From Casuarina equisetifolia (lineage: Eukaryota > Streptophyta > Magnoliopsida > Fagales > Casuarinaceae): a stretch of 64,000 nucleotides of DNA. Positions 49,065-60,783 of the stretch are shown here, piece by piece. The position numbers and the translations under genes were made by a program. Position 1 is the first letter of the stretch, and the number at the start of each line of letters is the position of its first letter. The notes under the pieces were generated by a model. The model saw nothing but the letters and a program-made list of their open reading frames with translations. It made no database searches and was not told the origin of the DNA. The stretch is from NCBI GenBank assembly GCA_028551475.1, contig CM052358.1:1366501-1430500 (forward strand), given 5' to 3'.

Positions 49065-49654
49065 CGAGAAACAATATTCAAGTACACGAGAAGGATTAAA
49101 TATTATATAGCAAAATGGTTTAGAATACAACCACTCCGTTTCTAACCTTAGTACATCACTTATATAGTGAGTAGCATTCATAACAAAAGATAATGTTCAT
49201 ATTACATAAGTCAAGGATGGTTCACTAGATAATATCTTCCTCTCCAAGATTGCTGACTATCTTTGACATTATGTCACTAGATAAGTCAAGGACGGTGCCA
49301 CCTTTTCTTATCACATTTCTGGGATGTGTGGGCAGTGGAGCATTCATCCTTTCTACAGGACTTGATGATTCACTAGGATGGTATGGTTTGAATGCAGAAC
49401 TGTTACTCAACTGAAGTCCATCTTGTTTAGTTGTCTTGGGCTGATACATCAAACCGTAACAGGCTTTAGGTACATACAATACCTTCCTAGACTTATCACG
49501 TCCATTAAGTGTCAGACTTGTGTCAATTTCTTCAATGGGGAGGATTGGTGCAGGGAAAGATTCCAGGAACGCTGTCAAAGCCCGTTTTCCTTTTTCTTCC
49601 TGTTCCCGGTTACTCTTGTCTATTTCTTCAAGCAGTGAGCCCACAATTCCAACT
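49036..49654 (-). repeat. 5' LTR of Copia element 2
   Basis: 619 bp. It carries an uninterrupted open frame of about 140 codons (49225-49654, sense to the element) before the TATA box. It is homologous to the 3' LTR, with two insertions (about 23 bp near the end and 9 bp in the open frame). Confidence 0.9.
49225..49644 (-). CDS. Open frame in U3 of element 2 (139 codons), possible captured or pol-derived sequence
   Basis: The translation is protein-like, with an acidic/basic helix (LLEEIDKSNREQEEKGKRAL) and further blocks (VPKACYGLMYQPKTT, VERMNAPLPTHPRNVIRKGG, VLDLSSDIMSKIVSNLGEED). The 3' LTR repeats it with one stop and one 3-codon length difference. It is in frame with RNase H through the 3' LTR boundary. 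I do not recognise the family. There is no separate ATG near the start (the first codon here is GTG), so in a live element it would be made as the C-terminus of pol or not at all. Confidence 0.45.
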   Translation of the reverse strand: MGSLLEEIDKSNREQEEKGKRALTAFLESFPAPILPIEEIDTSLTLNGRDKSRKVLYVPKACYGLMYQPKTTKQDGLQLSNSSAFKPYHPSESSSPVERMNAPLPTHPRNVIRKGGTVLDLSSDIMSKIVSNLGEEDII

Positions 49655-49659
49655 AGTTA

Positions 49660-49748
49660 TTCTTGCAAGTTATACAACGTTGTAGCAATTATAGTGCTTA
49701 AATCATTTCTTTGATGCTTCTATTTTTTTCTGTCTATATTATGAGTAT
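49660..49748. other. Host DNA between two Copia insertions
   Basis: About 90 bp of AT-rich sequence between the AGTTA duplication of element 2 and the GTAGT duplication of element 3. No feature seen. Confidence 0.6.
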
Positions 49749-49753
49749 GTAGT
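49749..49753. repeat. Target-site duplication of Copia element 3, left
   Basis: GTAGT precedes the 5' LTR and is repeated at 55184-55188 after the 3' LTR. Confidence 0.88.
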
Positions 49754-49965
49754 TGTTGAAATGTTGGTGTTTGTGGGTTGTTATTGCTGTTATTGCTGTA
49801 TCATATATTCTTTCATGGGCCACGAACCATCATATGACTAGGCTTGTTAGATGTTAGGTTATCAGTTTGTAAAGAAACATTTTTTTCGGTAAGTGTGAAT
49901 ACAAGCATTGCAGAAGGCGATTTCCAACTGAGCTGTGTCCATGTCTTTCTACTGCAATTTCTTCA
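49754..49965 (+). repeat. 5' LTR of Copia element 3
   Basis: Starts TGTTGAAATG and ends TTTCTTCA. It aligns with the 3' LTR without indels. Confidence 0.94.
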
Positions 49966-49978
49966 TGGTATCAGAGCC
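49966..49978 (+). other. Primer-binding site (initiator tRNA-Met type)
   Basis: TGGTATCAGAGCC directly after the 5' LTR, the usual plant Copia primer site. Confidence 0.9.
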
Positions 49979-50319
49979 AGGTTGCGTCAACAGCTTTCTT
50001 TGGCGGTTTCCTAGAAGAACGGTGAGCATATTTATTTTTTGTTCACGGTTTTCACTCAGTTTCCATTCTGTGCAAGTTTGTTTCTTTGGGTTGGAGTTTG
50101 TTTCGACAAGAGAGAGAAAAAAAGGGTGTAGAAGGGTGTTTTGGTACTTCAATAATTGGTTGTTGAGAAAAGAAGATCTCGACCTTCGATCTCCACCTAC
50201 CTCACCTAACCCACAGACTCTCTCCACCACGTGGCCACCCATACACAATATACCCTCCTTAGCCTCCCTATATTTCCTAAATTCCTAAGAAATCCATCTT
50301 CTTCCCCGACAACACATCC

Positions 50320-53300
50320 ATGGCAACAACTCCCACCATAACGCATAATCCATATAAGGACCCATTTTACCTTTCTCCTACTGATATGCTTGGCTTCCCA
50401 CTAGCCACCGAACCCCTCAAAGATGATTCTAACTATGAACTTTGGAGTTCTCAAGTCATATTATAACTCTCTGCAAAGAACAAAATGGGGTATGTAGATG
50501 GCACCTTTCCTCGTCCTAAAACTGATGTTGAAAAGCAAACACTTTGGGACCAAAATCACTGTACGATTTTAAGTTGGTTTTCAAAATCAGTTCATCCTGA
50601 TTTAGCCATGCTAGTGGTTCGTAGGCCCGACGCCAAAATCATATGGGATACTCTCAATGACCGTTTTGGGCATATGTCTAGGACAGAAAGATACATCCTT
50701 AGGCAAAAACAGTTTGAAAACCGTATGACTGGGAATTCTGTTAGTGAATATTACTCCAGGATTAATGATTTTTGGATTGCAATCCAAACCATGGAGGCTC
50801 CCATTCGTTGTTCTTGTGGGAATTGTACTTGCCGTGTGAATGAGAGGTTGGAAGAAAGATTGGAGGAGCACTACACAATGGACTTCCTTCTAGGCCTGCG
50901 TGATTCATTTCAGAATTTTAGGACTAACATCCTGTCAAAGGAGGTTTTGCCCAAGGTGGACAAAGCCTTCAGCTTAGCAAAAGAGGATGAACATCAAAGA
51001 GGGCAACGTCCAACACCAGATGGGATTATGTTAGCTGCTTCTCGTGGGCAGCAGTCGGGTACAAGATAGGGAGCAGATTCAGGGACCAAGTTGGACTCAA
51101 AAGGGCATGCAGTTTACGCCCACTGCCATAAGCTTGGACATAGCAAGGAGAATTGCTACCAAATTGTGGGATATCCCCCAGGTTGGACACCGAAAGGGAA
51201 AGGAAAAGGTAGGCAACAGCAACCTTAGGTCTTCCAAATGGGAGGACCATCCATTGGTGAGCATGGAGAGCATAAATCACAAGGTCACCCACATACTACA
51301 ACTCCAATAGGACCCAGTCAAGCTTCAAATGCTGGAATGGGTCAAGTATTTTACCCAGGAGGGCAGAACATGATTCCCATCCAGCAAAACTCTATGGGTC
51401 AGAATCCACATTCTAGTGGATATGGACAAGAAGGCACTCAACATGGATCAACGATGCATACCCCAATGCAACATAATTCTGGACAGATCAACACTAATCC
51501 TTTTGTTGGGTTTGTCACTCAACCAATGGGACCGGCTCAATCATCACCCACATTCTCTCTGGATCAGCTCCAGAGGTTTCTGACAACCCATAATCCTCAC
51601 CCAACACCAGATTTAGGTGACTTAGAGGGCCACTTCGCAGGTACAACCTTATCACATCCTCGATTTCAAAAGGTTAATTATTCTTAGGTGATCGATTCGG
51701 GTGCGAGTGATCATATCATGGGTGATTTAAATTCATTATATGCTTATCATCCATGCACATCACAATCATTGCCAATTAGGTTGCCTGATGATAGACAAAT
51801 TTATGCCACACATGTTGGACATGCACAACCCACAAAATGACTACATTTGAATCATGTCCTCTTTGTACCATATTTGAAATTCAACCTTTTGTCAGTGAAA
51901 AGGATAACATCTGATCGCAATTGTGTTGTCGTATTCTTCGATGGCTTTTGTATCTTTCAAGACCGTTCGACTGGGCAGGTGATCGGACTGGGTAAAGCCG
52001 AACGAGGATTGTATTTTTTGCAGCCTACCTTAGATGGTCTACCTAGCTGTATTGACCGTATTTTGTACATTGTCCATTCTTTTTTGAATTGTATGAATGT
52101 GAACAATTCTTGTAATGTCAATATTAATGATAGTTACATTTTATGGCATCGTAGACTTGACCATAGTTCTCAGAAAACCTTTGTCATGCATGGTACACGT
52201 GTGCAATGTCCAGATTTTTTCTCGTGCTCTATTTGTCCGTTGGCTAAACAAACACGTACGGCTTTTCTGCACCGTCAAACTACTAGTAGTTTCATATTTG
52301 ATCTTGTGCATATGGATTTGTGGGGACCACATAGGGAACCAAATCACGATGGATCACGTTATTTTCTAACGATAGTTGATGATTTATCACAAGCAACCTG
52401 GACCTTTCTCATACGATCCAAGGATCAAGTATTTGTTACAATTCAATACTTCATTTTCATGGTTGAAACTTAGTATGGTGCCAAGATCAAACGCATTCGT
52501 TTTGATAATGGTACCGAGTTTTTTTCGTCTGCATGCACATCTTTTTTGGCTTCGCGTGGCATCATTCACAAAAGCTCATGCATATACACCCCTCAACAGA
52601 ATGGGGTGGTGGAGCGCAAACATCAACATTTGTTAGATGTGGCACGAGCTTTGATGTTTCAAGCTAATATTCCTAGGTGTTTCTGGGGAGAGTGCATTTT
52701 AATAGCAGCTTACCTCATCAATAGATTACCAAGTGTGACACTTGGAAATCGATTACCTTTTGAGATATTTCATGGTAAGCCACCCTCATTAGATCACTTA
52801 AGAGTATTTGGTTGTCGTTGTTATGCGACTGTCTTACGTCCCAGGGACAAGTTTACACTTAGAGCTATTCCTTGTATCTTCCTTGGTTACCCATCTAGAC
52901 AGAAGGGTTATCGGGTTTATGACCCTGATACCAAGAAAATATTTATTAGTAGAGATGTTGCATTTTACGAGTATGAATTTCCTTTCAAGGTGACTCACCC
53001 TTCAGATCATGTTAGTGGTCAATCCTCGGATTAGCTGGAGCCCATTTCGAACATCGTTCAGATGCACGTTCCTCCACCAACTATTTCAGATCCACCAATT
53101 GATCCTCAAAATTTTCCAGAACCAGATCAGCCATCTGATCCGTACCTTGATCCTCATACAATCATACCAACAGATCAACCACCAAATTCATCTTTGGAGC
53201 ACTATCCAGAGCAACCTTCTGTAGCCCCACGGCGATCATCTCGACCCACTCGTCCTCCTATTTAGACCGCCAATTACATATGTTCAACCACCTCCATAGG

Positions 53301-54964
53301 GTTGAACACTCTTTATCCCATCTCAGATCACCTATCGTTGGACCTTTTTTTTCCCACACTACCAACATTTCATTGCCTCCATTTCTGCTATTATAGAACC
53401 TGAGACTTATCATCATGCACTTAAGGACAGTCATTGGGTGGAGGCCATGGATCGAGAGTTATCGGCCCTTGAGGCCAATCACACGTGGGATGTTGTATCA
53501 CTTCCACCTGGTCGCAAAGCCATAGGATGCAAGTGGGTGTATAAGGTAAAATATCATGCAGATGGTACAATTGAGAGATACAAGGCCAGATTAGTGGCCA
53601 AAGGCTACACACAACGAGAAGGAATTGATTATGATGAAACCTATTCTCCAGTTGTCAAGTCAGTAACAGTCAGATCAGTGATTAGTGTGGCTGCAGTGAG
53701 ACGTTGGAATCTTCACCAACTAGATGTGCAGAATGCTTTCTTGCATGGTGACTTGATGGAAGAGGTATACATGCAGTTGCCTCTAGGATTCCCTCGTCAA
53801 GGGGAGCAGGTTGTATGTCGCTTACGGAAGTCATTGTATGGACTCAAGCAAGTATCGAGGCAATGGTATGCGAAGTTCACGGAAGCTTTGCTAGCGGTTG
53901 GGTTTTGACAATCTCGACATGACTATGCTCTGTTTACTAGGCGTTCTGGTAAATCCTTTATCATTCTTCTTTTCTATGTGGATGATATACTTATCACAGG
54001 CAACCAAGAGGTGGCAATAATGGACTTCAAGAAACACTTGCATTCAGTGTTTCATATGAAGGACTTAGGACAATGCAAATACTTCCTTGGAATTGAGATA
54101 GCCCATTCACTAGAGGGCATATATCTTAGTCAGCGTAAGTATGCATTGGAGATAGTGTCAGAAGTTGGACTTGCGGGATCAAAGCCAGCTATCACTCCCA
54201 TGGAGCAAGGTATAAAACTAACAACTCCAGAATATGATGTAGGCGATCTAGAAAAAAGGGATGACCTACTTCTTGAGGATTCAGCCCCATATCAGAGAAT
54301 GATTGGTAGATTATTATACCTTACTCATACTAGACCAGATATAAGTTTTGCTGTATAACACCTTAGTCAATTCACACATAACCCGAAGCGGTCACACATG
54401 GATGCTGCTATGAGAGTGTTGAGGTACATTAAAGGCACCCCTGGTGTGGGACTTTTCCTATCATCTTCATCCAGGTTAGAGCTTATAGCTTTTTGTGATT
54501 CAGATTATGCAACTTGCCCCATGTCGCGCAAATGTATAACTGGATACTGCATAAAATTGGGAGATTCACTTGTATCATGGTTGGCTAAGAAGTAACCAAC
54601 TGTCTCACGCTCGTCTGCAGAATCAGAATATAGGGCTATGGGATACACAGGTTGTGAAATTATCTGGCTTCTAGGATTATTTGGAGACCTTGGGGTTAAT
54701 ATTCCTCGTCCAATGCCTTTACATTGTGACAATGAGGCAGCGATGCATATTGCTGAGAACCCGATCTTCCACCAGTGAACAAAGCATATAGAAGTTGACT
54801 GCCACTTCATCCGAGAGAAGCTAGAGAGAGGAATCATTCGGACACCTTATATAAATACACAGGAGCAGCCTGCAGATCTATTTACTAAAACTTTGTGTAG
54901 CCCATAACACCAACATCTCTTATCCAAGCTTGGAGTATTTGATTTATTCAAATCTCTAGCTTGA
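50320..54964 (+). pseudogene. Degenerate Copia gag-pol of element 3
   Basis: Begins at ATG 50320. Gag (UBN2-like, with MGYVDGTFPRP) carries a stop near 50464. The zinc knuckle CHKLGHSKENC is near 51120. The protease motif VIDSGASDH is at about 51688. The integrase domain lies at about 52150-52960 (HMDLWGP; NGVVERKH), RT at about 53438-54350 with YVDDILIT, and RNase H runs to TGA 54962. Further in-frame stops are near 51069, 51226, 51685, 51838, 52471, 53032, 53908, 54356, 54593 and 54776. The frame changes once between integrase and RT. It is non-functional as it stands. Confidence 0.93.
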
Positions 54965-54971
54965 GGGGGAG

Positions 54972-55183
54972 TGTTGAAATGTTGGTGTTTGTGGGCTGTT
55001 ATTGCTGTTATTGTTGTATCATATATTCTTTCATGGGTCACGAACCATCATATGACTAGGCTTGTTAGATGTTAGGTTATTAGTTTGTAAAGAAACATTT
55101 TTTTCGGTAAGTATGAATACAAGCATCGTAGAAGGCGACTTCCAATTAAGCTGTGTCCATGTCTTTCCGCTGCAATTTCTTCA
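54972..55183 (+). repeat. 3' LTR of Copia element 3
   Basis: Follows the purine tract, is 212 bp like the 5' copy, and is followed by the GTAGT duplication. Confidence 0.94.
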
Positions 55184-55188
55184 GTAGT

Positions 55189-56980
55189 TTTAGTTACGTT
55201 TTTCTTAATGTTTGTTACAATCTTGCAATCTTTTTGGTCACAACTCTGGTATTCTATCTTTTACCTTTTGCGGTCTTGTTTGATCATTTCTTTATTCAAT
55301 AACTTTTCAATCATTGTTTTAGTTTTATCTATCTTTACTTATAAATTCTTCAAGTTTTCTTTATTTTGTTAGTTTATACAGTAAATGAAACTCCTTAAGC
55401 TTGGAACAAAAGGTTGCACGTTATCATGTTCCATAAATTCACCAAATTCTAATTTTCAATTCGGAGGGGCTGACTCGCTGAAATTAACTTAACGGACGAG
55501 AGCTTTCATCGGAGCATGCATGGAGCTATCAGCCAAGTCCAAGTCTACTGTTCGGTGAAATTTAAATGCAAGTGAACATGTCGAACAAGTAATATAATGA
55601 TAAGAAAGATATCGTCCCACGAAGATTGGTGAATACTAAACTAATTAAGTACTAATGATGAATTAATCCTAAAATTTATCTAGCAAATTAAAATATTGTT
55701 GAAGATGAATTAAAATTTAAAATTTCTAAAACAAAAACTCAAAACTAATTAAAATTGAATCCAAGTAGGAAAAATCAAGATGAGACACATGTTAGAGCTT
55801 CCGATTTCACCATAACTACTAGATATGAATTTCCATAGTTTATGCCTGCAAGAATGATATTATCTATGTGATAGCGGAATTTCCTAATTTATTTACTATC
55901 CTATGTCTAGGTATAGTAAACCTATTTAGTTCATTAATTCACTATATCTCTATATGTGAATTGAAACAAACCAAATGCATTAGGATCTGTGAATATTCCT
56001 AGTTTACAATAAATCTTTCGATCATCTTATCACCAAAAGCCACACAAATAACATGGTATATGTCTATCCACATTTAATTCATGGTTATATATTATAAGAA
56101 GTAATTGCATATTATTACCTTTCAGTCTCTAACATGCACATCAAATCATTCAAGTGGTGGCCAATCACTTAAAAGCATTAAGCATAATAATATATAACTC
56201 ACATAAATAAACTATCTTGCAAAACATAAAAACTTATAGGATTCACATCATCATAGTTAGGCTACATCTTCGCTCTAACAAAAGAAGTTTAGAACATAAT
56301 GAAATAATGAGGAAGAACAATACTAAGAAACAAAGAAGGCATCTTGAATCCAAGAACAAGAAGTCTGTCACCCTTTTTGTCTTCTCTTCAAGAAATCTTG
56401 AATTCTTGGCCTCTCTCTTGAGTTGAATCTTGAATTCTTGGCCTCTCTCTTGAGTTGTGCTCAATTTCCTCCTTGGTTTCAGCGGCAACTTCTTTTCTCT
56501 CTTGCTTCCCCCTCTCTTCTATGCAAGGCTCCTCCTTTATATAAGGTATGGGATCTAGAACTTTCTCCTTATCCTAATAGCATTGGGTTTTGGATTCCCA
56601 ATACAATTGGGTTTTAGACTTCTATATTAATTAGGCTTTGGACTCCTAATAGGACTAGGTTTTCTAATTATTTAAAAAAAGACAATAACAATAAAAATCT
56701 AATAACAATTATCCAAAGCCCAAGCCCAAGCCCATCTTGATTTCCTTTACCTTGATAATTTGACCATCTTCTGCCATATAATAAGTACCAGGTTCTCCAT
56801 GCTTGTTCTTTTTCTTCATGCCTCCTTATGCTACATAAATAAGATAAATTTAAGTAAATAAAGAGGAATTCAAATATTTTCTCACAAACATTAGAGAATT
56901 TATTATTTAAATTAGGTAAAATAACTCTATAAAAATAGAGTTATCATCTACCTTTCAGCTTTTCGATTCAATAATCAAAT
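55189..56980. other. Intergenic AT-rich DNA, possibly a decayed non-coding repeat
   Basis: No coding exon is recognised. On the minus strand a sequence starting TGATAACTCTAT near 56946 and the region 55500-56700 look like non-coding retroelement debris; this is an impression only. A perfect 10-bp hairpin stands at 56921-56944, and a short (CCCAAG)n run lies near 56720. Confidence 0.35.
56921..56944. repeat. Perfect 10-bp inverted repeat
   Basis: ATAACTCTAT, loop AAAA, ATAGAGTTAT. It lies 37 bp before copy 2 of repeat X. It may be the end of a mobile element or a terminator-like hairpin. Confidence 0.85.
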
Positions 56981-57522
56981 AGGCAGGTCAGGTACGCCGT
57001 ACTGGTTTCAGTGGCTTCCAACAAGTATATGGCAGAATTATAATCCCCTATGGAAATTTTAATTAAATTAACGAAATTTATACTAATAATCAATTAAAAA
57101 AATATAATTCTAAGTATTGAAGAAAACATAAAACAGAATCTAACCTGAAAAATATTTTAGATGATATTTGTATTATAACATTATTTTTAGCACGTGAATT
57201 TTTTTGTTTATGAACAAAGATTTAGGTGAAAATTAAAATTTTCTATTCGGATTAACAAAATGTGTTAAAAATAGTGTCTCACCCAAATACTTAATTTTGA
57301 TTTTGACATCCTTTCTAAAATAAAAAACATATTTTACTTTTTTATATATCAATTCTAGGTAGAATATTATCTTTCTTAATACATTACAACAAGGGCAGGT
57401 TTCATGGGCCTTCATTTTCTGCTGGGTTGTAACTCAACAGTGCCCCAGATAAAGGTCCGGCAAAGCCCCAGACTGGAAGATCTCTTAAAGGGGCTTTCTT
57501 TTTTTTGTGGATGAGTAGAAAG
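56981..57522. repeat. Dispersed repeat X, copy 2
   Basis: Same orientation and same sharp start (AGGCAGGTCAGGTACGCCGT) as the copy at 36002. It has a ~40-bp extra segment near its start, a 22-bp one before the middle and a longer T-run near the end. Confidence 0.85.
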
Positions 57523-60000
57523 GAAGCTGCCTAATGTCTTTAAAGTGGAACGTGTTGAAAAGTTCATTATTGATTAAAAAGTAATCTATAAAAAAGTGAA
57601 TTTTTCATAAAGAGATTATATATTACATATAGATTTTTTATTTACAACAACGGTCTAATTCAGATTATTCGTAATATCATTTTCACTATGTAAACTTCAG
57701 ATTATTTTAAGTTTGTATTCTAATACTATGTTATCAAATTTATATTCAATTTAAATACTAACTTAAGAAAATAAAGACATTTATTATATATAAACTTTAT
57801 CATAAAATCATTTCTTACCAATATAAAACTGTTGTACATCAACTTTACCTAAAAAAATTTCTAAATAAGATTTATGAAGTATGAGACTTATGCCATTACT
57901 AACTTATAACATTTCTTTTAGGTAATTCATAAGTGAGAAGATGGCATAAGGTGATAGAAAGACTTCCAAAAACCCAAAACATGTCGTATCGTTGTTGGTG
58001 AGCAGCTGGAAAATTTTTCTGTGGTTTTGTTTCGTTAATGTGGCCGGAAAAACAAGCGGTGGAGGGACAGAGAGCTGACACTATCTGTGCTGATAAAAGT
58101 AGTAGTACTTTCACATTATCTTGTGAGATAACGCGCAACAGATTACCGCAAAATTTAATGCGCAGCGACTGTTACATCTCCATCTGCGTGACATATATAC
58201 AATGGTTAGTTTGGCTTTGACATTTCTTGTGCTGTGACAGTCGACAAGTCAAGATATCTGATGAGGATGGCATGACATCATTTTCCTTAAAGGTGATGCG
58301 TTTGGAAATCAAGAAAATAAAATGAAAAATCAATTTAGATTTGTTGAAGGATTTGTGATATTGATTTTTTTTATGAATATATGAGTTTATTTATCAAAAT
58401 ATAAAATAATACAAAAGTTGAGGGACATACTCATCGTAATATTGATTTTTTTTTGTATAATTTTAATTTTAAAAATAAATTTATAAGTAAAAGATATGAT
58501 TCACGAGTGTTGATGACGTACAAGAAGAAGGAGAAGATTCTTTTATTGTCAAATTGAGAGTTTTTTTTAAATATATATTTATAAAGGTATTTAGTATCAA
58601 ACTTAAAAATAAAAGATTTTAGGGCACTTTTATTTTCAACTAACATATATACTTGTATGACTAAATTAAGAATTTAAATAGTTAAATAGGTAAAAACTTA
58701 ACTTTCAATGTTGGATATAAACTTTTTGAAAACTTAGTCCATGCAGCAAGTGACATCATAAAATGGTTCAAATGAGAAAAAGTAAATCTTTTTTACAAGT
58801 CAACTTTTAAAGTACGAGTGTTTCTAACAACATCTAACTTCATAAAGAGAATTTACAGTAACTTTTTAAAATTTTCTTAGAATCAATTGTTTCATTACAT
58901 TGTATTTCGTTTTTCAATAGACTTTCAAATAAAAAATGGTTCTCTTCGCAGACCTTGCTCGGCTCTGGAACCTCACTCGTTGCTTGGGAGCTGCCACGCC
59001 GTCTGAAATTGTTTTATGGTCCAGGACATGCTGTGGGCTTGTTTCGACCTTTCATGAGCAAGCAAAGTCCTACGCGATCGTGAGAGGGACATAATGTTTT
59101 GAGGACAGGAGGTATGATTCCTTTGTTTGCAGGTTATGAGTCCATTTTCCTCCATTTTCTGCCGGTTCTGGGACCAGAGTGGTCGGTTGGTGCAACGTTG
59201 ATATAAAGGTGCTGGCTGCATGCATGCATGCGTGATGTTGACTACACCTGGTGTGTTGTGGCAAGCCCCACGATCCCATCTCTCCGAGGACTTCTGACGT
59301 CGGAATAAGCAAAGCATGGCGTGGCACCGGCGTTGACAACGTCGAGCATGTCAGATCACCGGTTGGTAGAATTTTCTGTGGTTTTCTTTCGATAACGTGG
59401 CAGAAAAAACAAGCGGTGGAGAGGGAAAGCTAATCCGGTAGGTGAAGATAAAGGGAAAACGACCATTCGAGGCTCTTGGCTTCTGGCACGAAGAGCTCAT
59501 GGGGAAGTATTTTCTTCTTTTCAATACTGTTTTTCATGATAACAAATTTTGCCATTATTGGTTGATTTTTCTATGCACATCAAATGCCTAACATACAAGA
59601 AGTACCTTGCACGCAACATACTCAATATCAAATAAGATATAAATCATTCAAAACAATCTCTATAGTATTCTAGTTCATTAGTCAAATTTTCCTACAAGGG
59701 TTGCGAACTTTATTACAGAAATTATATATTTCATTTCATACGCAAAGGTATTATTTTTTAAATGAAATTTAATATTATAATTAAAAAATTAGATTTCTCG
59801 ATGAAATCAACTTATAAGACTAAATACTTATTTTATTCACAAGAGTTTTGAATGGGAATCATACAGTATAGTTAACACCTTTCATATATCGTAAAGTTAA
59901 AAGAGAAAAAAAAAAAAACTAGAAGTACCAAAAACAGAAGGTTGACAAAAGCGGCTTTCCCGCTTACCTTCCCACCTGGGGTTCTTAGGTGGGTGTTCTT
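57523..60000. other. Intergenic DNA upstream of hydrolase 2
   Basis: AT-rich, with no gene recognised. Contains two related blocks of about 60 bp at 58014-58075 and 59372-59431 (core AAACAAGCGGTGGAG). The second lies in a GC-richer patch (58950-59480) with short open frames of no recognised product. Confidence 0.45.
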
Positions 60001-60001
60001 C

Positions 60002-60077
60002 TATATATGCTGAATGTGTGTAGGCTTTTGAGTGACGAGAAGACCAAGCTAAGAGTGTCCGTTTCAAACTCTTTCAG

Positions 60078-60112
<35 letters not shown>
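60002..60112 (+). promoter_or_regulatory. TATA box and (CT)16 tract, probable hydrolase 2 promoter and 5' UTR
   Basis: TATATAT at 60002-60008 is followed about 75 bp later by 16 CT units (60081-60112). CT/GA tracts near plant transcript starts can be bound by BPC (GAGA-binding) proteins. The 5' UTR would then be spliced before the GAATTTTCAG acceptor near 60761; the donor is uncertain. Confidence 0.45.
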
Positions 60113-60115
<3 letters not shown>

Positions 60116-60465
60116 TGGAAAGGAGGTCACCCAGCAAAGATTTTGTGCTGTATTTGTCCAACCAAGATATCCTATCATGTTTTCTTTCTTTCTCCATTTA
60201 TGTGTACTTGTTTTTCCTTCTGTTGAAACATTCGTTTTTTTCAAGTCTTGTTTAATTTGCCGGACGGCTTTAGCTCACATTACTGGTTCATGATAGAAAA
60301 GAATTAGGAACTGTTTATGAGTTGACAAAGGAAATAAAGTGGTCGAGTGTCTTTTCCCCGTTTTGTATGTATGTGCCTCGACTAGCACAGGGAGCCAGAA
60401 GTAGCTCGAGTACAAAAATGAAAGATCCTTCCATTACTGTCATTTTTTTTAAGAGATCTCTAATG

Positions 60466-60485
60466 ATATATATATATATATATAT
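60466..60485. repeat. (AT)10 microsatellite
   Basis: Simple AT repeat in the presumed 5' UTR or first intron of hydrolase 2. A similar run lies at about 61956-61974 in its second coding intron. Confidence 0.85.
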
Positions 60486-60783
60486 TCAAGCACTTTCCGG
60501 ACGTCGAACCAAGAACAAGAGGTGACAAGCAGTGTTTCTCACCAATAAACTGGGTGTTTGTCGACTCATATGATATTGTTCAAATACCTTGCTTCTATCT
60601 CTTTCATGTTGTGGAGAATGAAGAAAGCCAGTGAACTGGTTCATTAATTCTTTTCATAAGTGGCTGATCTATCCACCAGATTCAACTATTTTGTATGCTT
60701 TTTCTAATTCATTATTGTCATCTAACTTGGTTTTCATCTCAATATCTGTACTGAATTTTCAGGGTATTCAATTAACACCAACG

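Larger units (their letters stand above)
44019..49654 (-). mobile_element. Ty1/copia LTR retrotransposon (element 2), degenerate, with protein-like U3
   Basis: The element is 5,636 bp, read on the minus strand. Its 5' LTR is at 49036-49654 and its 3' LTR at 44019-44605. A tRNA-Met-type primer-binding site (TGGTATTGGAGCC) and a GCGGGGGAGA purine tract are present. AGTTA duplications flank it. The LTR ends are not the usual TG...CA. The LTRs differ in length because of a ~23-bp insertion and a 9-bp in-frame insertion in the 5' copy. Gag and pol domains are present but broken. Confidence 0.93.
49754..55183 (+). mobile_element. Ty1/copia LTR retrotransposon (element 3), complete but degenerate
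   Basis: The element is 5,430 bp with 212-bp LTRs at 49754-49965 and 54972-55183, both TG...CA. It has a canonical primer-binding site, TGGTATCAGAGCC, at 49966, a GAGGGGGAG purine tract before the 3' LTR, and GTAGT duplications. By eye the LTRs differ at about 12 sites, all transitions. It lies in opposite orientation to element 2. Confidence 0.95.

Noticed and set aside
56921..56960. Helitron 3' end suggested by the hairpin
   Set aside because: No CTRR terminus follows the hairpin at the right distance.
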